Source: Pseudomonadota bacterium
GTDB taxonomy: Bacteria; Pseudomonadota; Gammaproteobacteria; Burkholderiales; REEB80
Direction of reading: 5' to 3'
Assembly (NCBI GenBank): GCA_018971485.1
Contig: JAGXAQ010000001.1
Span: forward strand, 195,371-259,370
DNA length: 64,000 nt
Positions 27,632 to 37,212 of this stretch are shown piece by piece; the stretch's first letter is position 1; every line of letters starts with the position of its first letter. Both the position numbers and the translations under genes were made by a program. The notes beneath the pieces were generated by a model. The model saw nothing but the letters and a program-made list of their open reading frames with translations. It had not been told where the DNA came from and ran no database searches.

Positions 27632-29014
27632 TTAAGAAAATAAAGCCTGTAACGCATGAACACTTGAACTATAAGTTTCGCATTTATACATATCCTGCTG
27701 AAGAAACCTTGAAAGTTCCGGATATCTTGCAACCGCCTCATCAAGATCTGAGTCATGGCCAGGACTATAGGCTCCAACACTAATCAGGTCACTGCTTCGC
27801 CGATACCGGGCATAAAGATGTTTGAACCGCCTTGCTTGACCCATTTGTTCATTTGGGGCAATCTCAGAAAATACCCGACTGACAGATGCCTCGATATCAA
27901 TCGCAGGATAGTGCCCCGAATCAGCCAGTTCTCTTGATAAAACAATGTGTCCGTCCAGAATGGCTCTAGCTGCATCTGCTATTGGATCCTGAGGATCGTC
28001 TCCTTCTGTCAGAACAGTATAAAACGCGGTAATTGAACCCCCGCCAGGTGGCCCGTTCCCCGCGCGCTCAACCAACTGGGGCAAACGGGCAAAAACCGAT
28101 GGGGGATATCCTTTAGTAGCAGGAGGCTCGCCAATAGCCAAAGAAATTTCCCTTTGCGCCATTGCCACACGGGTCAACGAATCCATAATCAGTAAAACAT
28201 GTTTGCCACAATCCCTAAAGTACTCGGCTATGGCAGTAGCATAAGCCGCTCCATGCAATCGTTGCAAAGGTGGTGTATCCGCAGGGGCAGCAACGACAAT
28301 AGCCCTTCGAAGTCCATCCTGGCCGAGAATGTTTTCAATAAACTCTTTTACCTCCCTGCCACGCTCACCAATTAATCCGACCACAATTACTTCTGCATCT
28401 GTATACCTTGCCATCATTCCCAGCAAGACACTCTTGCCCACACCTGATCCAGCAAAAAGCCCCATTCTCTGCCCCCGGCCAACGGTCAGCAAAGCATTAA
28501 TAGCCCGGACACCAACATCCAATACCTGATTAATCGGGGCACGCATTAATGCATTGTAGGGACGGCTCTGCAGGGGGACATGGTTCGTATAATCTATCGC
28601 ACCAAAAGCATCCAATGGCTGGCCATGCCCATCTAGCACACGGCCTAACAAAGACATCCCAACAGGAACCTGTTTTACCCGATCAACATTACGCCTTCTG
28701 GGTCGAAAACGTCTTCCTGGCCTAAGCGGATAGGGCATATTGCTGTCAGATGGCGCAACTAAAGCTCCTGGCATTAATCCATGTACCTCACCAGAAGGCA
28801 TTAGATAAAGATGATCACCCGCAAACCCGACCACTTCTGCCTCAACGGTTCCACCCCAAGGTAAAAACACCTTACAGTTACTGCCAATAGGCAAATGAAG
28901 CCCTATCGCCTCCATCACCAGTCCTACTACCCGGGTCAAACGGCCATAAACCACCCAAGGAGGCATTTGTTCAATCTGAAGCAAACAATCATTCAAATAG
29001 TGTTTCAGGCTCAA
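27632..29014 (-). CDS. fliI: Flagellum-specific ATPase FliI
   Basis: The 460-aa ATPase resembles the F1 beta subunit and energises substrate release at the export gate. Walker A is [15 protein letters not shown], with [15 protein letters not shown] and Walker B around [19 protein letters not shown]. The downstream [19 protein letters not shown] signature is intact. It sits between fliH and fliJ in the usual order, four bases after fliH. Confidence 0.98.
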   Translation of the reverse strand: MSLKHYLNDCLLQIEQMPPWVVYGRLTRVVGLVMEAIGLHLPIGSNCKVFLPWGGTVEAEVVGFAGDHLYLMPSGEVHGLMPGALVAPSDSNMPYPLRPGRRFRPRRRNVDRVKQVPVGMSLLGRVLDGHGQPLDAFGAIDYTNHVPLQSRPYNALMRAPINQVLDVGVRAINALLTVGRGQRMGLFAGSGVGKSVLLGMMARYTDAEVIVVGLIGERGREVKEFIENILGQDGLRRAIVVAAPADTPPLQRLHGAAYATAIAEYFRDCGKHVLLIMDSLTRVAMAQREISLAIGEPPATKGYPPSVFARLPQLVERAGNGPPGGGSITAFYTVLTEGDDPQDPIADAARAILDGHIVLSRELADSGHYPAIDIEASVSRVFSEIAPNEQMGQARRFKHLYARYRRSSDLISVGAYSPGHDSDLDEAVARYPELSRFLQQDMYKCETYSSSVHALQALFS

Positions 29015-29018
29015 TCAA

Positions 29019-29639
29019 TCACTCTTCCCAAGCGCCTGGCTCATCAAATGCTGCCAACAGCTGTTTCCAGCGACCTTCAATTGTGGCATCTACGGTATTC
29101 TGGACTGTTTCTATTCTGAGTCCACCCCTGCGTATTGCAGCATCTTCAAGTATCTGCCACTTGCCTTCACGAATTTCCTCCGCTAAAACAGAACGGACTA
29201 GCCGGGCATCTTCCGGATGTAAAAATAAACGGGGGGGCATTTCCAGCCAGGGTAATGAACCCATCACCTCCTTTATTACCCCGCATACCAACTCCGGTTT
29301 TGCCGATAAGGCGCATCGAAGAAACTGCTTACATAGAGCCAGGACCACATTAAAAACATCTGTTTCAATCTCTTCAACCCATTTGCTTCTCGCCTCATTC
29401 AGTTCAGCCAGTAACAAACCGAGTTGTTTGGCTTTTTCATTCACCTCATTCATTCCTGCGGCATACCCTTCCTGGCGCGCCAATTCCTGAATATGCTCAA
29501 CTTCATTTGCTGTCGTCAGGCTAACAGGTGACCCCGCAGCCGGGGCATCCATAGCTGCCATCTCCCAGCGCTCATAAGCAGACAGGGTTTCCTTCGGAAT
29601 GATTTTACTTTCAGACAAACTGATCGTCTCCCTTGCCAC
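29019..29639 (-). CDS. fliH: Flagellar export ATPase regulator FliH
   Basis: FliH (206 aa) binds and restrains FliI and links it to the C ring through FliN. The N-terminus has IIPKETLSAYERWEM; the middle shows the glycine-spaced helix typical of FliH (RQEGYAAGMNEVNEKAKQLG); the C-terminal domain contains RLFLHPEDARLVRSVL and RRGGLRIETVQNTVDATIEGRW. Translation seems to start at a GTG and overlaps fliG by 29 bases. Confidence 0.92.
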   Translation of the reverse strand: MARETISLSESKIIPKETLSAYERWEMAAMDAPAAGSPVSLTTANEVEHIQELARQEGYAAGMNEVNEKAKQLGLLLAELNEARSKWVEEIETDVFNVVLALCKQFLRCALSAKPELVCGVIKEVMGSLPWLEMPPRLFLHPEDARLVRSVLAEEIREGKWQILEDAAIRRGGLRIETVQNTVDATIEGRWKQLLAAFDEPGAWEE

Positions 29640-30606
29640 CTAAAATGATTTCTCCCTTTTCTGCAAGACCCCGGACTATTTTTAGAATCTCTTTCTGCTG
29701 TGCTTCCACTTCAGATAGCCTGACCGGTCCCTTGGCTTCCAAATCATCCCGAAGCATATCCGCAGCCCGCTGGGACATATTACGAAAAATTTTTTCACGT
29801 AAAGCATCCGTAGTGCCCTTTAAAGCCACAATCAGGGCTTCGGATTGAACCTCACGTAACAATAGCTGAATTCCGCGATCATCAATATCAATCAGGTTAT
29901 CAAACACAAACATCTCATCCTGGATTTTTTGTGCCAGATCGGGATCATAATCCCGAATTCCAGAAAGCACCCCTACCTCATTCTGCCCACCCAGGAAATT
30001 CAGGATCTCAGCAGCAACACGCACCCCTCCAGCAGCGCTTTTTTTCATCTTGCTACTACCAGCAAGCAATTTTGCCAGCACATCATTCAGTTCTTTCAAG
30101 GCCTGAGGCTGAATTCCATCAAGTGTCGAAATACGCAACATAACATCATTCCTGAGCCGCTCAGTAAATTGATTCAGGATGTCGCTAGCCTGATCCCTCT
30201 CCAGATGAACAAGAATCGTTGCGATAATTTGAGGATGCTCATTCTGAATCAATTCTGAAACCGTTTTAGCATCCATCCATTTTAAATCCTCGATTCCACT
30301 GATATCATTTCCCCGGAAAATACGATCAATCAGCCCTTGTGCCTTATCCTCTCCCAAAGCCTTGGTTAGTACCTGACGAATATATTTATCACTGTCTTCA
30401 GTAAAATTGGTATGCTCTATCGCTTCCTCATTAAAATCTTTCAACACTTCAACTACTTTTTCACGACTCAGGTTTGATAATTCAGCCATGGCTGCCCCAA
30501 GCTTCTGAACTTCCTTTGGCCCGAGAAACTTAAAGACCTCGCTGGCTTCATCCTGACCCAAAGTCAGCAACAGAATAGCGCTTTTCTGTAACCCGCCCTT
30601 ACTCAT
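29611..30606 (-). CDS. fliG: Flagellar motor switch protein FliG
   Basis: FliG (331 aa) is the rotor protein contacted by MotA. The N-terminal domain begins GGLQKSAILLLTLGQDEASEVFKFLGPKEVQKLG; the middle has the EHPQIIATILVHLERDQASDIL segment with the EHPQ motif; the C-terminal torque helix region with charged residues (LLREVQSEALIVALKGTTDALREKIFRNMSQRAADMLRDD split over the domain) is intact. It is coupled to fliF upstream by a four-base overlap. Confidence 0.98.
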   Translation of the reverse strand: MSKGGLQKSAILLLTLGQDEASEVFKFLGPKEVQKLGAAMAELSNLSREKVVEVLKDFNEEAIEHTNFTEDSDKYIRQVLTKALGEDKAQGLIDRIFRGNDISGIEDLKWMDAKTVSELIQNEHPQIIATILVHLERDQASDILNQFTERLRNDVMLRISTLDGIQPQALKELNDVLAKLLAGSSKMKKSAAGGVRVAAEILNFLGGQNEVGVLSGIRDYDPDLAQKIQDEMFVFDNLIDIDDRGIQLLLREVQSEALIVALKGTTDALREKIFRNMSQRAADMLRDDLEAKGPVRLSEVEAQQKEILKIVRGLAEKGEIILGGKGDDQFV

Positions 30607-32246
30607 TCATTTTCCATCCAGTCCTTGACCACATTAGCCACAATTGACGGATTCTGTCGGGCTAGATCCTTGGCAGCCTGGAGATTCTGTTCATACCCTT
30701 CCCGTTGCCTGGGGGCAGCCGCCTCAAAAGAAGGAGCAGCTGCCTGCGGTACTGGCTTCGGTGCTTTAGCAAGCATTTCGTATAGCATACGTCTCAAACT
30801 CAAGAAAACAATCAAGACCACACCTGCCGTAAGGAGATCCTTAAGCACTTCTTCAGCAATGGCTATATTATCCGGATTCTTATAAAAGGGGGTATGAGGC
30901 AAAGCTACTACAGGCTTAGTACTAAAGGCCGTATTCACGATATTCAAGCTGTCACCGCGCTTAGGATCAAACCCCATGGCACCTTTAACCAGCTTATTGA
31001 TTTCATCCATCTCAGACTGATTAAGCGGAACAAGCTTGGTGCTTCCATCCCGATTGACGACAGGTCTGTAATTAACTACCACAGCCACGCTCAGTCGTTT
31101 GATGCTCCCGGCTGGTTGAACCGAGTGCTGAATCGTTTTATCCACGTCATAATTGGTTGTGGAAGATTTCCGACTATGAACCGGCATCAAGGACGAATTG
31201 GTGCTAACAGTTCCGGCTGTTGTTGCCGTTCCATTCAAGGGTGTAGTCCCGCCTGAAGAAGATGCAGCCGTGGAAACTGATTGGCCTGGGGGTTGATTTG
31301 CCGCTGAACCTACCACCCCTCCCGGAGCAGGGGTGGTACTTGTTGACTCTTTTTTCTGCTGGCTCAGGATCGCAGCGGTACCAGGCGTGCCATTAGGCTG
31401 AAAGGTTTCTGCTGTCTGTTCCATTCTAGAAAAATCAAGATCAGCGGTTACAGCTGCACGTACATTGTTCCTACCCACAATTGGAGCAATAATCGCCTGG
31501 ATACGGTTCGCCAATGCTTGCTCAACCTGTCCAACGTAATCAAGCTGATCAGCATTAAGATTTACACCGTCGGAAGTGCCTTGTGGCTGACTCAGCACTT
31601 CTCCATTCTGGTCAACCACCGTTACATTTTTTGCTTCAAGTTGAGGTACGGATGCAGCAATTAACCGTTCAATCCCTGCAACTTGGCCGGCGCCCAAAGT
31701 TCGGCCAGGATAAAGGCTAACCAAAACAGATGCGCTAGGAGACTCTTGTTCCGAAACGAATACTGAAGGACGGGGAATAGCCAGTTGTACTCTTGCTGCT
31801 GATACAGCAGATATAGATGAGATGGTACGATCCAGTTCCCCTTCTAGGGCGCGCTGATAATCAACCTGTTCAATAAAGTCACTCGTCCCAAGCTTCTGGT
31901 TATCTAAAAGCTCAAATCCCACCACCGAACCGCGTGGCAATCCTTTACTTGCAAGTTTCAGACGGGTGTTATACACGTCATTGGAAGGCACAAGTATAGC
32001 GCTACCACCTTCGGCCATCTTATAAGGTACATTAAGCTGGGACAGGGCATTGATAATATTACCGCCATCCCGATTATTAAGGTTGCTATACAGGACACGC
32101 CATTGTGGTTTGTTAACATATATCCAGGCTACAAAGACAAAAGCAAAGAAAGCCGCTGTGCCAAAAATAACGGCAAGCTTTTGCCCGCTGCTCAATCGAC
32201 CGAAAGACTGAAAACGCGATAGGAAGGATTGTTTGGGGGTAGCCAT
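30603..32246 (-). CDS. fliF: Flagellar MS-ring protein FliF
   Basis: FliF (547 aa) builds the inner-membrane MS ring. There is a transmembrane helix at about residues 25-45 and another near 450-470 (LTAGVVLIVFLSLRRML). The periplasmic ring-building domains contain LYSNLNNRDGGNIINALSQLNVPYKMAEGG and YQRALEGELDRTISSISAVSAARVQLAIPRPSVFV. The Ser/Thr/Gly-rich loop and the cytoplasmic FliG-binding tail (NPSIVANVVKDWMEN) are typical. It is downstream of fliE. Confidence 0.97.
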   Translation of the reverse strand: MATPKQSFLSRFQSFGRLSSGQKLAVIFGTAAFFAFVFVAWIYVNKPQWRVLYSNLNNRDGGNIINALSQLNVPYKMAEGGSAILVPSNDVYNTRLKLASKGLPRGSVVGFELLDNQKLGTSDFIEQVDYQRALEGELDRTISSISAVSAARVQLAIPRPSVFVSEQESPSASVLVSLYPGRTLGAGQVAGIERLIAASVPQLEAKNVTVVDQNGEVLSQPQGTSDGVNLNADQLDYVGQVEQALANRIQAIIAPIVGRNNVRAAVTADLDFSRMEQTAETFQPNGTPGTAAILSQQKKESTSTTPAPGGVVGSAANQPPGQSVSTAASSSGGTTPLNGTATTAGTVSTNSSLMPVHSRKSSTTNYDVDKTIQHSVQPAGSIKRLSVAVVVNYRPVVNRDGSTKLVPLNQSEMDEINKLVKGAMGFDPKRGDSLNIVNTAFSTKPVVALPHTPFYKNPDNIAIAEEVLKDLLTAGVVLIVFLSLRRMLYEMLAKAPKPVPQAAAPSFEAAAPRQREGYEQNLQAAKDLARQNPSIVANVVKDWMENE

Positions 32247-32312
32247 AATTTAGTAGATGGCCCTGTTTTTATGCCGGATCAAAAAACCCGAGATTTTTAT
32301 ACCCGTCAGACA

Positions 32313-32612
32313 CTATACCTGCATGTTCATAATATCTTGATAAGCAGTAACCAGCTTATCCCTTACCTGCACCATCGTCTGAAAGGACAAACTAGCCTGC
32401 TGCAAGGATGCCATGACCTCATTTAGACTGGCCTGCCCGCTACCAGCAGAAAACGCCTGAGCCAGCTTTGTTGCATCCTGTTGCTGCGTGTTAACCTGAT
32501 CAATTGATTTCTTGAGCAAGTCAGAAAAACCCGATCCGGAATTATCATCGGCACTCGTTCCAGTCGCTGTTTGCAACTGGCTTAATAACTGATCAATTCC
32601 CCGAATATCCAT
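32313..32612 (-). CDS. fliE: Flagellar hook-basal body protein FliE
   Basis: FliE (99 aa) joins the MS ring to the rod and is the first exported rod protein. The C-terminal part (LNEVMASLQQASLSFQTMVQVRDKLVTAYQDIMNMQV) is highly typical. I chose the ATG giving MDIRGIDQLL, with GGGAG seven bases upstream, over the track start nine codons earlier. The start lies inside the 3' end of flrC. Confidence 0.94.
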   Translation of the reverse strand: MDIRGIDQLLSQLQTATGTSADDNSGSGFSDLLKKSIDQVNTQQQDATKLAQAFSAGSGQASLNEVMASLQQASLSFQTMVQVRDKLVTAYQDIMNMQV

Positions 32613-33930
32613 TTTCACTCCCAGATGCCGCAGCACCATCCAATTCCTGGAGACGATATTGCCTTAATTTATGCCGCAACGTGCGCTCACTCATGCCCAG
32701 CAATTCTGCTGCCCGTTTTCTTGAGCCTTCCGCTTTTTGCAAGGTTTCCAGAATATGATCACGTTCAAGCAAACGCATATTCAAGGTTTCCTGCGCCCGG
32801 CTTCCATCTAAACGGGGCAAAAAAAGATGCTCGCTTTCAATTACCGATGCAGGCGCCATGATCATGGCTCTTTGCATCACATTTTCCAGTTCTCTTATAT
32901 TACCCGGCCAGTTATATTGCGTCAATTGCTGCTTGGCTTCAGGACTAAGCTTATATGGCGCACCCCCGCCTTTAAGATGACGCAAAAAAAATTCAGCCAA
33001 CGGGATAATATCAGATGATCTCGACCTAAGAGGCGGTAGCTCCAAAGGTATGACATTAAGACGATAAAACAAATCCTCACGAAACCGTCCTTGTTGAACT
33101 TCTTTATACAGATCCCGATTAGACGTGGCAATGATTCGCACATCCAAACGAATGGAATGGGTCGAACCAATACGCTCCACCTCTTTTTCTTGCAGGACCC
33201 GTAACAATTTTGCCTGGAGGGGCAAAGCCATTTCAGAAACCTCATCCAGTAACAATGTTCCTTTTTGCGCCTGTTCAAATTTCCCGGCATGAGCCGCCGA
33301 AGCCCCTGAAAATGCGCCCTTTTCATAACCAAAAAGGGTTGACTCCAATAAATTATCCGGGATTGCCGCACAATTGATGGCAACAAACCCATCAGGTTTT
33401 CTTTGGGAATGCATGTGCAAAAACTGCGCCAGCAACTCCTTGCCACAGCCTGATTCTCCGGTAATCAGACAAGTTACCTCGGTTGGAGCGACTTTTAAAG
33501 CCACATCATAAATTTTCTTTACTCCCGGATCATGGCTCATGTATGCTTTATCGGGATTACTTTGCTGGGGTAACATATGCCGAGCCACTTCTGACAAAAG
33601 CCGTTCAGGTTCAAATGGTTTGGCCAAATAGCTTGCTGCCCCAGAACGCATTGCCTCAACTGCACGATCAATCACGCCATACGCCGTCATCAAGATAACC
33701 GGCAAAGCAGGCCAGCTAGCCTTAATTTGAGCCAGCAGTTCATGGCCATTTACTTTCTCCATCTGAACATCGGTCAAAACAAGACCCGGGTGATGCTGAC
33801 GAATGATGCGCATTGCCTGCATCGCATCCGAGGCTGTCAGCACCTCATAACCCGCTAAAACGAATGTTTCAACTATTGCATCGCGAAGCGCCTCATCATC
33901 TTCAACAACCAGAACAGGTAACATAATCAT
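32593..33930 (-). CDS. flrC: Sigma-54-dependent flagellar response regulator (FlrC/FleR type)
   Basis: The 445-aa activator has a receiver domain (VLVVEDDEALRDA, phospho-site in LVLTDVQMEKVNG), a full AAA+ domain with ITGESGCGKELLAQFLH (Walker A), FGYEKGAFSGA (GAFTGA loop with serine), GTLLLDEVSEMALPLQAKLLRVLQ (Walker B) and a C-terminal Fis-type helix-turn-helix (GSRKRAAELLGMSERTLRHKLRQY). In polar flagellates this class, phosphorylated by FlrB/FleS, activates sigma-54 basal-body and hook operons. It follows flrB and overlaps fliE. Confidence 0.94.
   Translation of the reverse strand: MIMLPVLVVEDDEALRDAIVETFVLAGYEVLTASDAMQAMRIIRQHHPGLVLTDVQMEKVNGHELLAQIKASWPALPVILMTAYGVIDRAVEAMRSGAASYLAKPFEPERLLSEVARHMLPQQSNPDKAYMSHDPGVKKIYDVALKVAPTEVTCLITGESGCGKELLAQFLHMHSQRKPDGFVAINCAAIPDNLLESTLFGYEKGAFSGASAAHAGKFEQAQKGTLLLDEVSEMALPLQAKLLRVLQEKEVERIGSTHSIRLDVRIIATSNRDLYKEVQQGRFREDLFYRLNVIPLELPPLRSRSSDIIPLAEFFLRHLKGGGAPYKLSPEAKQQLTQYNWPGNIRELENVMQRAMIMAPASVIESEHLFLPRLDGSRAQETLNMRLLERDHILETLQKAEGSRKRAAELLGMSERTLRHKLRQYRLQELDGAAASGSENGYSGN
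32699..32714 (-). promoter_or_regulatory. Candidate sigma-54 promoter for fliE, inside flrC
   Basis: Minus-strand GGGCAG-CAGAA-TTGCT keeps GG-N10-GC and the TTGCT -12 element but deviates at two -24 positions from TGGCAC. It would start transcription about 76 nt before the fliE ATG. It lies in the codons of the conserved FlrC helix-turn-helix (AELLGM), so the match may be a by-product of coding constraint. Confidence 0.35.
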
Positions 33931-33959
33931 TAATCCATCTATTTAATCTATCAGGCTGC

Positions 33960-35111
33960 CTATTCCCTGATATTGGGCAAATGTATTGAAAAACTGCTGC
34001 CCTGCCCAAGCTGGCTTGAAACCTTAACATGCCCACCCATACTTCCTATGATCTGCTGGACAATAGCCAGGCCTAGCCCTGTTCCATTAGCGCGTGTAGT
34101 AAAGAACGGTTCAAATAACCGGCTTCGTGTTTCTTCCGACATGCCATAACCTTCATCTTCAACGCTAAGGATAACCTCTTCCCCAGAAAAAGCTGCCAAC
34201 CGTACCGTTTTCCCCGGGGCGGATGCTGCTAAAGCATTTTCAAGCAAATTAACCATAACACCAACCAATGACTGAAGATTGCCTTTCACCAGAACATCTT
34301 GATTTTGTTGAATCGTCAAAGTTATTTTCTGGTTTTCAAAATGAGGAAGAATAACATGCTTTACTGACTCCAAAAGTTCAGAAACATGAAATACACTTTG
34401 TTCAAGCTGTTCGCCTCGTACAAAAAGCAGCATATTGCCAACAAGGGTCTCAAGATGAAGCAATCGATCCCGTAATCGCTGGACAAATCGTTGCCTATCC
34501 AGAAAATCCAGTTTTTCCTTACCTAAATGGGCGGTATACAGTATCGCGGTCGAAAGGGGGGTGCGAATCTGATGGGCAAGCGATGCAACCATTTCACCCA
34601 TAGCTAAAAGGCGCTGGCTTCGTTCAATCTTTTCCTTGGCAACATAATCCTCGGTAATATCATTAATCAGAATGACCTGCTCCCCTGTAGGGTCCATGAC
34701 TGCAGTCATTAAGCTAAATCTTCTCCCCTGATTATCAATCCACTCATGGGGGGTCTGTGTCGCTTGCAGGTTTTGGCTAATCCTTGTCCATTCGGCGCCC
34801 GTTTCTACATCCCTGAAGGCAGTCCGTGCCGCTGGATTAGCTTCTATCACTTTTCCGCTCTGATCAAGGACCAGAACTCCTGCCGGCAAAGATGACAACA
34901 ACAACGCAAGCCTTCTGGATAAAGCCTCCTTTTCCACCAGTTCTTTACGCAGTGCGACATTGGCTTCGGCAAGTTCGCCTTTAAGTGCTTCAATACGGAC
35001 AGAAAGCGCAGAATAAGAACGGGTTAGATCCGCAGAAACCTGATTAAAGAGCGTAAACGCCTGTTCAAGTGCTTTCTTATCAATCATTTCTTTATCCATA
35101 AATACCATCAT
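33960..35111 (-). CDS. flrB: Flagellar sensor histidine kinase (FlrB/FleS type)
   Basis: The 383-aa kinase has no transmembrane segment, so it is cytosolic as in FlrB/FleS. An N-terminal coiled coil (about 10-75) leads to a PAS domain (LLSSLPAGVLVLDQSGKVIEANPAAR), a HisKA domain with H-box GEMVASLAHQIRTPLSTAILY, and an HATPase domain (NLLENALAASAPG, VEDEGYGM, GTGLGLAIVQQIIGSMGG). It lies 29 bp before flrC on the same strand, its likely phosphorylation partner. It is divergent from cheV. Confidence 0.92.
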   Translation of the reverse strand: MMVFMDKEMIDKKALEQAFTLFNQVSADLTRSYSALSVRIEALKGELAEANVALRKELVEKEALSRRLALLLSSLPAGVLVLDQSGKVIEANPAARTAFRDVETGAEWTRISQNLQATQTPHEWIDNQGRRFSLMTAVMDPTGEQVILINDITEDYVAKEKIERSQRLLAMGEMVASLAHQIRTPLSTAILYTAHLGKEKLDFLDRQRFVQRLRDRLLHLETLVGNMLLFVRGEQLEQSVFHVSELLESVKHVILPHFENQKITLTIQQNQDVLVKGNLQSLVGVMVNLLENALAASAPGKTVRLAAFSGEEVILSVEDEGYGMSEETRSRLFEPFFTTRANGTGLGLAIVQQIIGSMGGHVKVSSQLGQGSSFSIHLPNIRE

Positions 35112-35178
35112 AGCCTAGATCTAATGGGTCTGCAGCTATACGGGACAAAGAAGTCTCACCAGAAAGTCCGGTTTCTGT

Positions 35179-35205
35179 TAAAGTTTTGCCGGGGATGGCC
35201 GATTA
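35179..35205 (+). promoter_or_regulatory. Sigma-28 (FliA) promoter of the cheV-cheV chemotaxis operon
   Basis: TAAAGTTT is followed after exactly 11 bases by GCCGATTA, one mismatch over both boxes relative to TAAAGTTT-N11-GCCGATAA. It sits 58 bp before the first cheV ATG in the flrB-cheV divergent gap. Confidence 0.9.
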
Positions 35206-35263
35206 AGTTTACAGAGGCCCGTACAAGCCAACAAAATGGCCAGATCAGGAGAACAAAACCAAA

Positions 35264-36220
35264 ATGTCCGAACTTTTCAAGGATATCGAAGCACGATCGC
35301 GTCTTGCCGGTGCCAACAAGCTGGAAATCCTTCTATTTAATCTAGGAATCGATCCTCATTCCAGAAGAACCGAAACTTTCGGGATCAATGTCTTTAAAGT
35401 AAGGGAAGTGATGCGCGCGCCAGAAATTACCCGCGCCCCAGAAATGCCCCCAGCTGTTGTAGGTATGGTTTCATTAAGGGGGCTTCTGGTCCCGGTCATT
35501 GATCTGGCACAATATGCGGGTATGAGCCCGGAGAGTCGGCCTGAAATTCTTATCGTTACTGAATACAATGGAAATACACAGGGGTTTTTAGTACAAAATG
35601 TTGACACCATATTACGCCTTGAGTGGTCCTCCATTCGTTTACCCCCTGAAATGCTCGGGACCCGACTTGGAGGCCTTGTTACTGCCGTAACCGAATTGGA
35701 AGATGGTCGGCTGGTCATGTTACTTGACGTAGAAAAAGTTCTTTCTGAAACAAGCCACTTTGATGATGAAACCCTTTTTACCGGGATTAAGCCACTCAAT
35801 CTAGAGAATCATTGTGTATTCTTTGTTGATGACAGCCATGTTGCGCGCAAACAAATCACGCAAACTCTGGACGCGTTAGGTCTAAGACATCTTAGCGCAG
35901 CTAATGGAAAGGCCGGATGGGAAAAGCTACAAAAGATTGCACAGCAGGCTGAACGCTTACAGCAACCCGTCTCCAACTATATCCAGGCCATTCTCACTGA
36001 TATAGAAATGCCGGAAATGGATGGCTATGTTCTTACCAAGCTTATCAAAAGCGACCCCAGGTTCAGTGGCCTTCCTGTCATCATGCATTCATCCCTCTCG
36101 AGTGTCTCCAACCAGATACTCGGAAAAAACATAGGAGTCGATGCCTATGTTCCAAAATTTGAGCCACATGCTCTAGCCGACACCTTGGCTGCATTACTTT
36201 TAGGCAAGGGGCAATCATGA
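35264..36220 (+). CDS. cheV: Chemotaxis coupling protein CheV (first copy)
   Basis: CheV couples receptors to CheA like CheW but carries its own receiver domain. The 318-aa product has an N-terminal CheW-like domain (about 15-170; LEILLFNLG, ETFGINVFKVREVMRAPEITRAPEMPPAVVGMVSLRG) and a C-terminal receiver domain (CVFFVDDSHVARKQI, acceptor in ILTDIEMPEMDGY, HSSLSS, and a lysine in AYVPKFEPH). A sigma-28 promoter precedes it. The next gene is a close paralog and overlaps its stop (ATGA). Confidence 0.95.
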   Translation: MSELFKDIEARSRLAGANKLEILLFNLGIDPHSRRTETFGINVFKVREVMRAPEITRAPEMPPAVVGMVSLRGLLVPVIDLAQYAGMSPESRPEILIVTEYNGNTQGFLVQNVDTILRLEWSSIRLPPEMLGTRLGGLVTAVTELEDGRLVMLLDVEKVLSETSHFDDETLFTGIKPLNLENHCVFFVDDSHVARKQITQTLDALGLRHLSAANGKAGWEKLQKIAQQAERLQQPVSNYIQAILTDIEMPEMDGYVLTKLIKSDPRFSGLPVIMHSSLSSVSNQILGKNIGVDAYVPKFEPHALADTLAALLLGKGQS

Positions 36221-37146
36221 AATCCCACAAAAGTGAATTACTGGAAGTGGTTGAAGCTAAAACTCGACTTGCCGGCTCAAATAAAATGGAAATCCTCTTG
36301 TTCTCTCTCGGGGGACAGGAAACTTTCGGGATCAATGTCTTTAAGATAAGAGAGGTATCACGTACGCCTCATATCACCAAAACACCCAACATGCCAACTG
36401 GTGTCGAAGGCGTCATCAGTCTTAGAGGTAATATCATCCCGGTTATTTCTCTTGATTACTTTGTCAGGCAGAAGAAACGTTCCAATCAACTCCCATCGTA
36501 CATGATTGTGGCCGAATACAACAAACGAACATTGGCTTTCCTGGTTCATGAAGTTGACCGAATCGTTCGAGTAGACTGGGAGGAGGTGCGGCCGCCGGAA
36601 GGAATGTTATTTGACAATTCTGCGATGATTACAGCGGTAATTACCTTGGCTGATGGCAGGCTTGTTTCCTTACTTCATGTCGAACAAATTCTAGCCCAGG
36701 CAATGGGAGAGCCAGAGATTCCTGATCTTTTGCCCGTTGACATGAAAGCAGAAGAAATCATCTTTGTTGCGGATGATTCCGCCGTAGCTCGAAAAGAAAT
36801 TGCTTCTGTGCTGGATAAAATGAAAATCCGGTTTCAAATTGCCTCCACAGGGCGAGAAGCCTGGGAGAAGCTTAAAGAGTTTGCAGCTCGGGCCCAGGCA
36901 ACAGGAACGCCCTTAAGGGAGCAAATTAAACTCATTCTGACTGATGCTGAAATGCCGGAGATGGACGGTTACGTTCTAACCGGCCATATTAAGAATGATT
37001 ATCGATTTGAGGGTATTCCTGTCATCATGCATTCTTCCCTATCATCTGAAGCTAACAAGGACATGGGAAAACAAGCCGGGGTCGATGCCTATGTGGCCAA
37101 ATTTGATGCAGGAGTCCTTGCAGAAACAATCCGGCCTTTTTTATAA
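36217..37146 (+). CDS. cheV: Chemotaxis coupling protein CheV (second copy)
   Basis: This 309-aa protein has the same CheW-plus-receiver layout as the gene before it, with close sequence similarity (GINVFKIREVSRTPHITKTPNMPTGVEGVISLRG; ILTDAEMPEMDGYVLTGHIKND; VIMHSSLSSEANKDMG), so the pair looks like a tandem duplication. It lacks the short insert (DPHSRRT) of the first copy. Receiver catalytic residues appear intact (VADDSAVARKEI, acceptor Asp, AYVAKFDAG). The two may serve different receptors. Confidence 0.95.
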   Translation: MKSHKSELLEVVEAKTRLAGSNKMEILLFSLGGQETFGINVFKIREVSRTPHITKTPNMPTGVEGVISLRGNIIPVISLDYFVRQKKRSNQLPSYMIVAEYNKRTLAFLVHEVDRIVRVDWEEVRPPEGMLFDNSAMITAVITLADGRLVSLLHVEQILAQAMGEPEIPDLLPVDMKAEEIIFVADDSAVARKEIASVLDKMKIRFQIASTGREAWEKLKEFAARAQATGTPLREQIKLILTDAEMPEMDGYVLTGHIKNDYRFEGIPVIMHSSLSSEANKDMGKQAGVDAYVAKFDAGVLAETIRPFL

Positions 37147-37212
37147 GGATGATGTCCCAATTGCTACAGTTATCGTATAGTGTTTTTTTTAAAATTGTAC
37201 CGAGGATATGCA

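Noticed and set aside
32922-33446. Minus-strand ORF of 174 aa within flrC in another frame
   Set aside because: Cys/Trp/Arg-rich composition typical of an out-of-frame reading of flrC.
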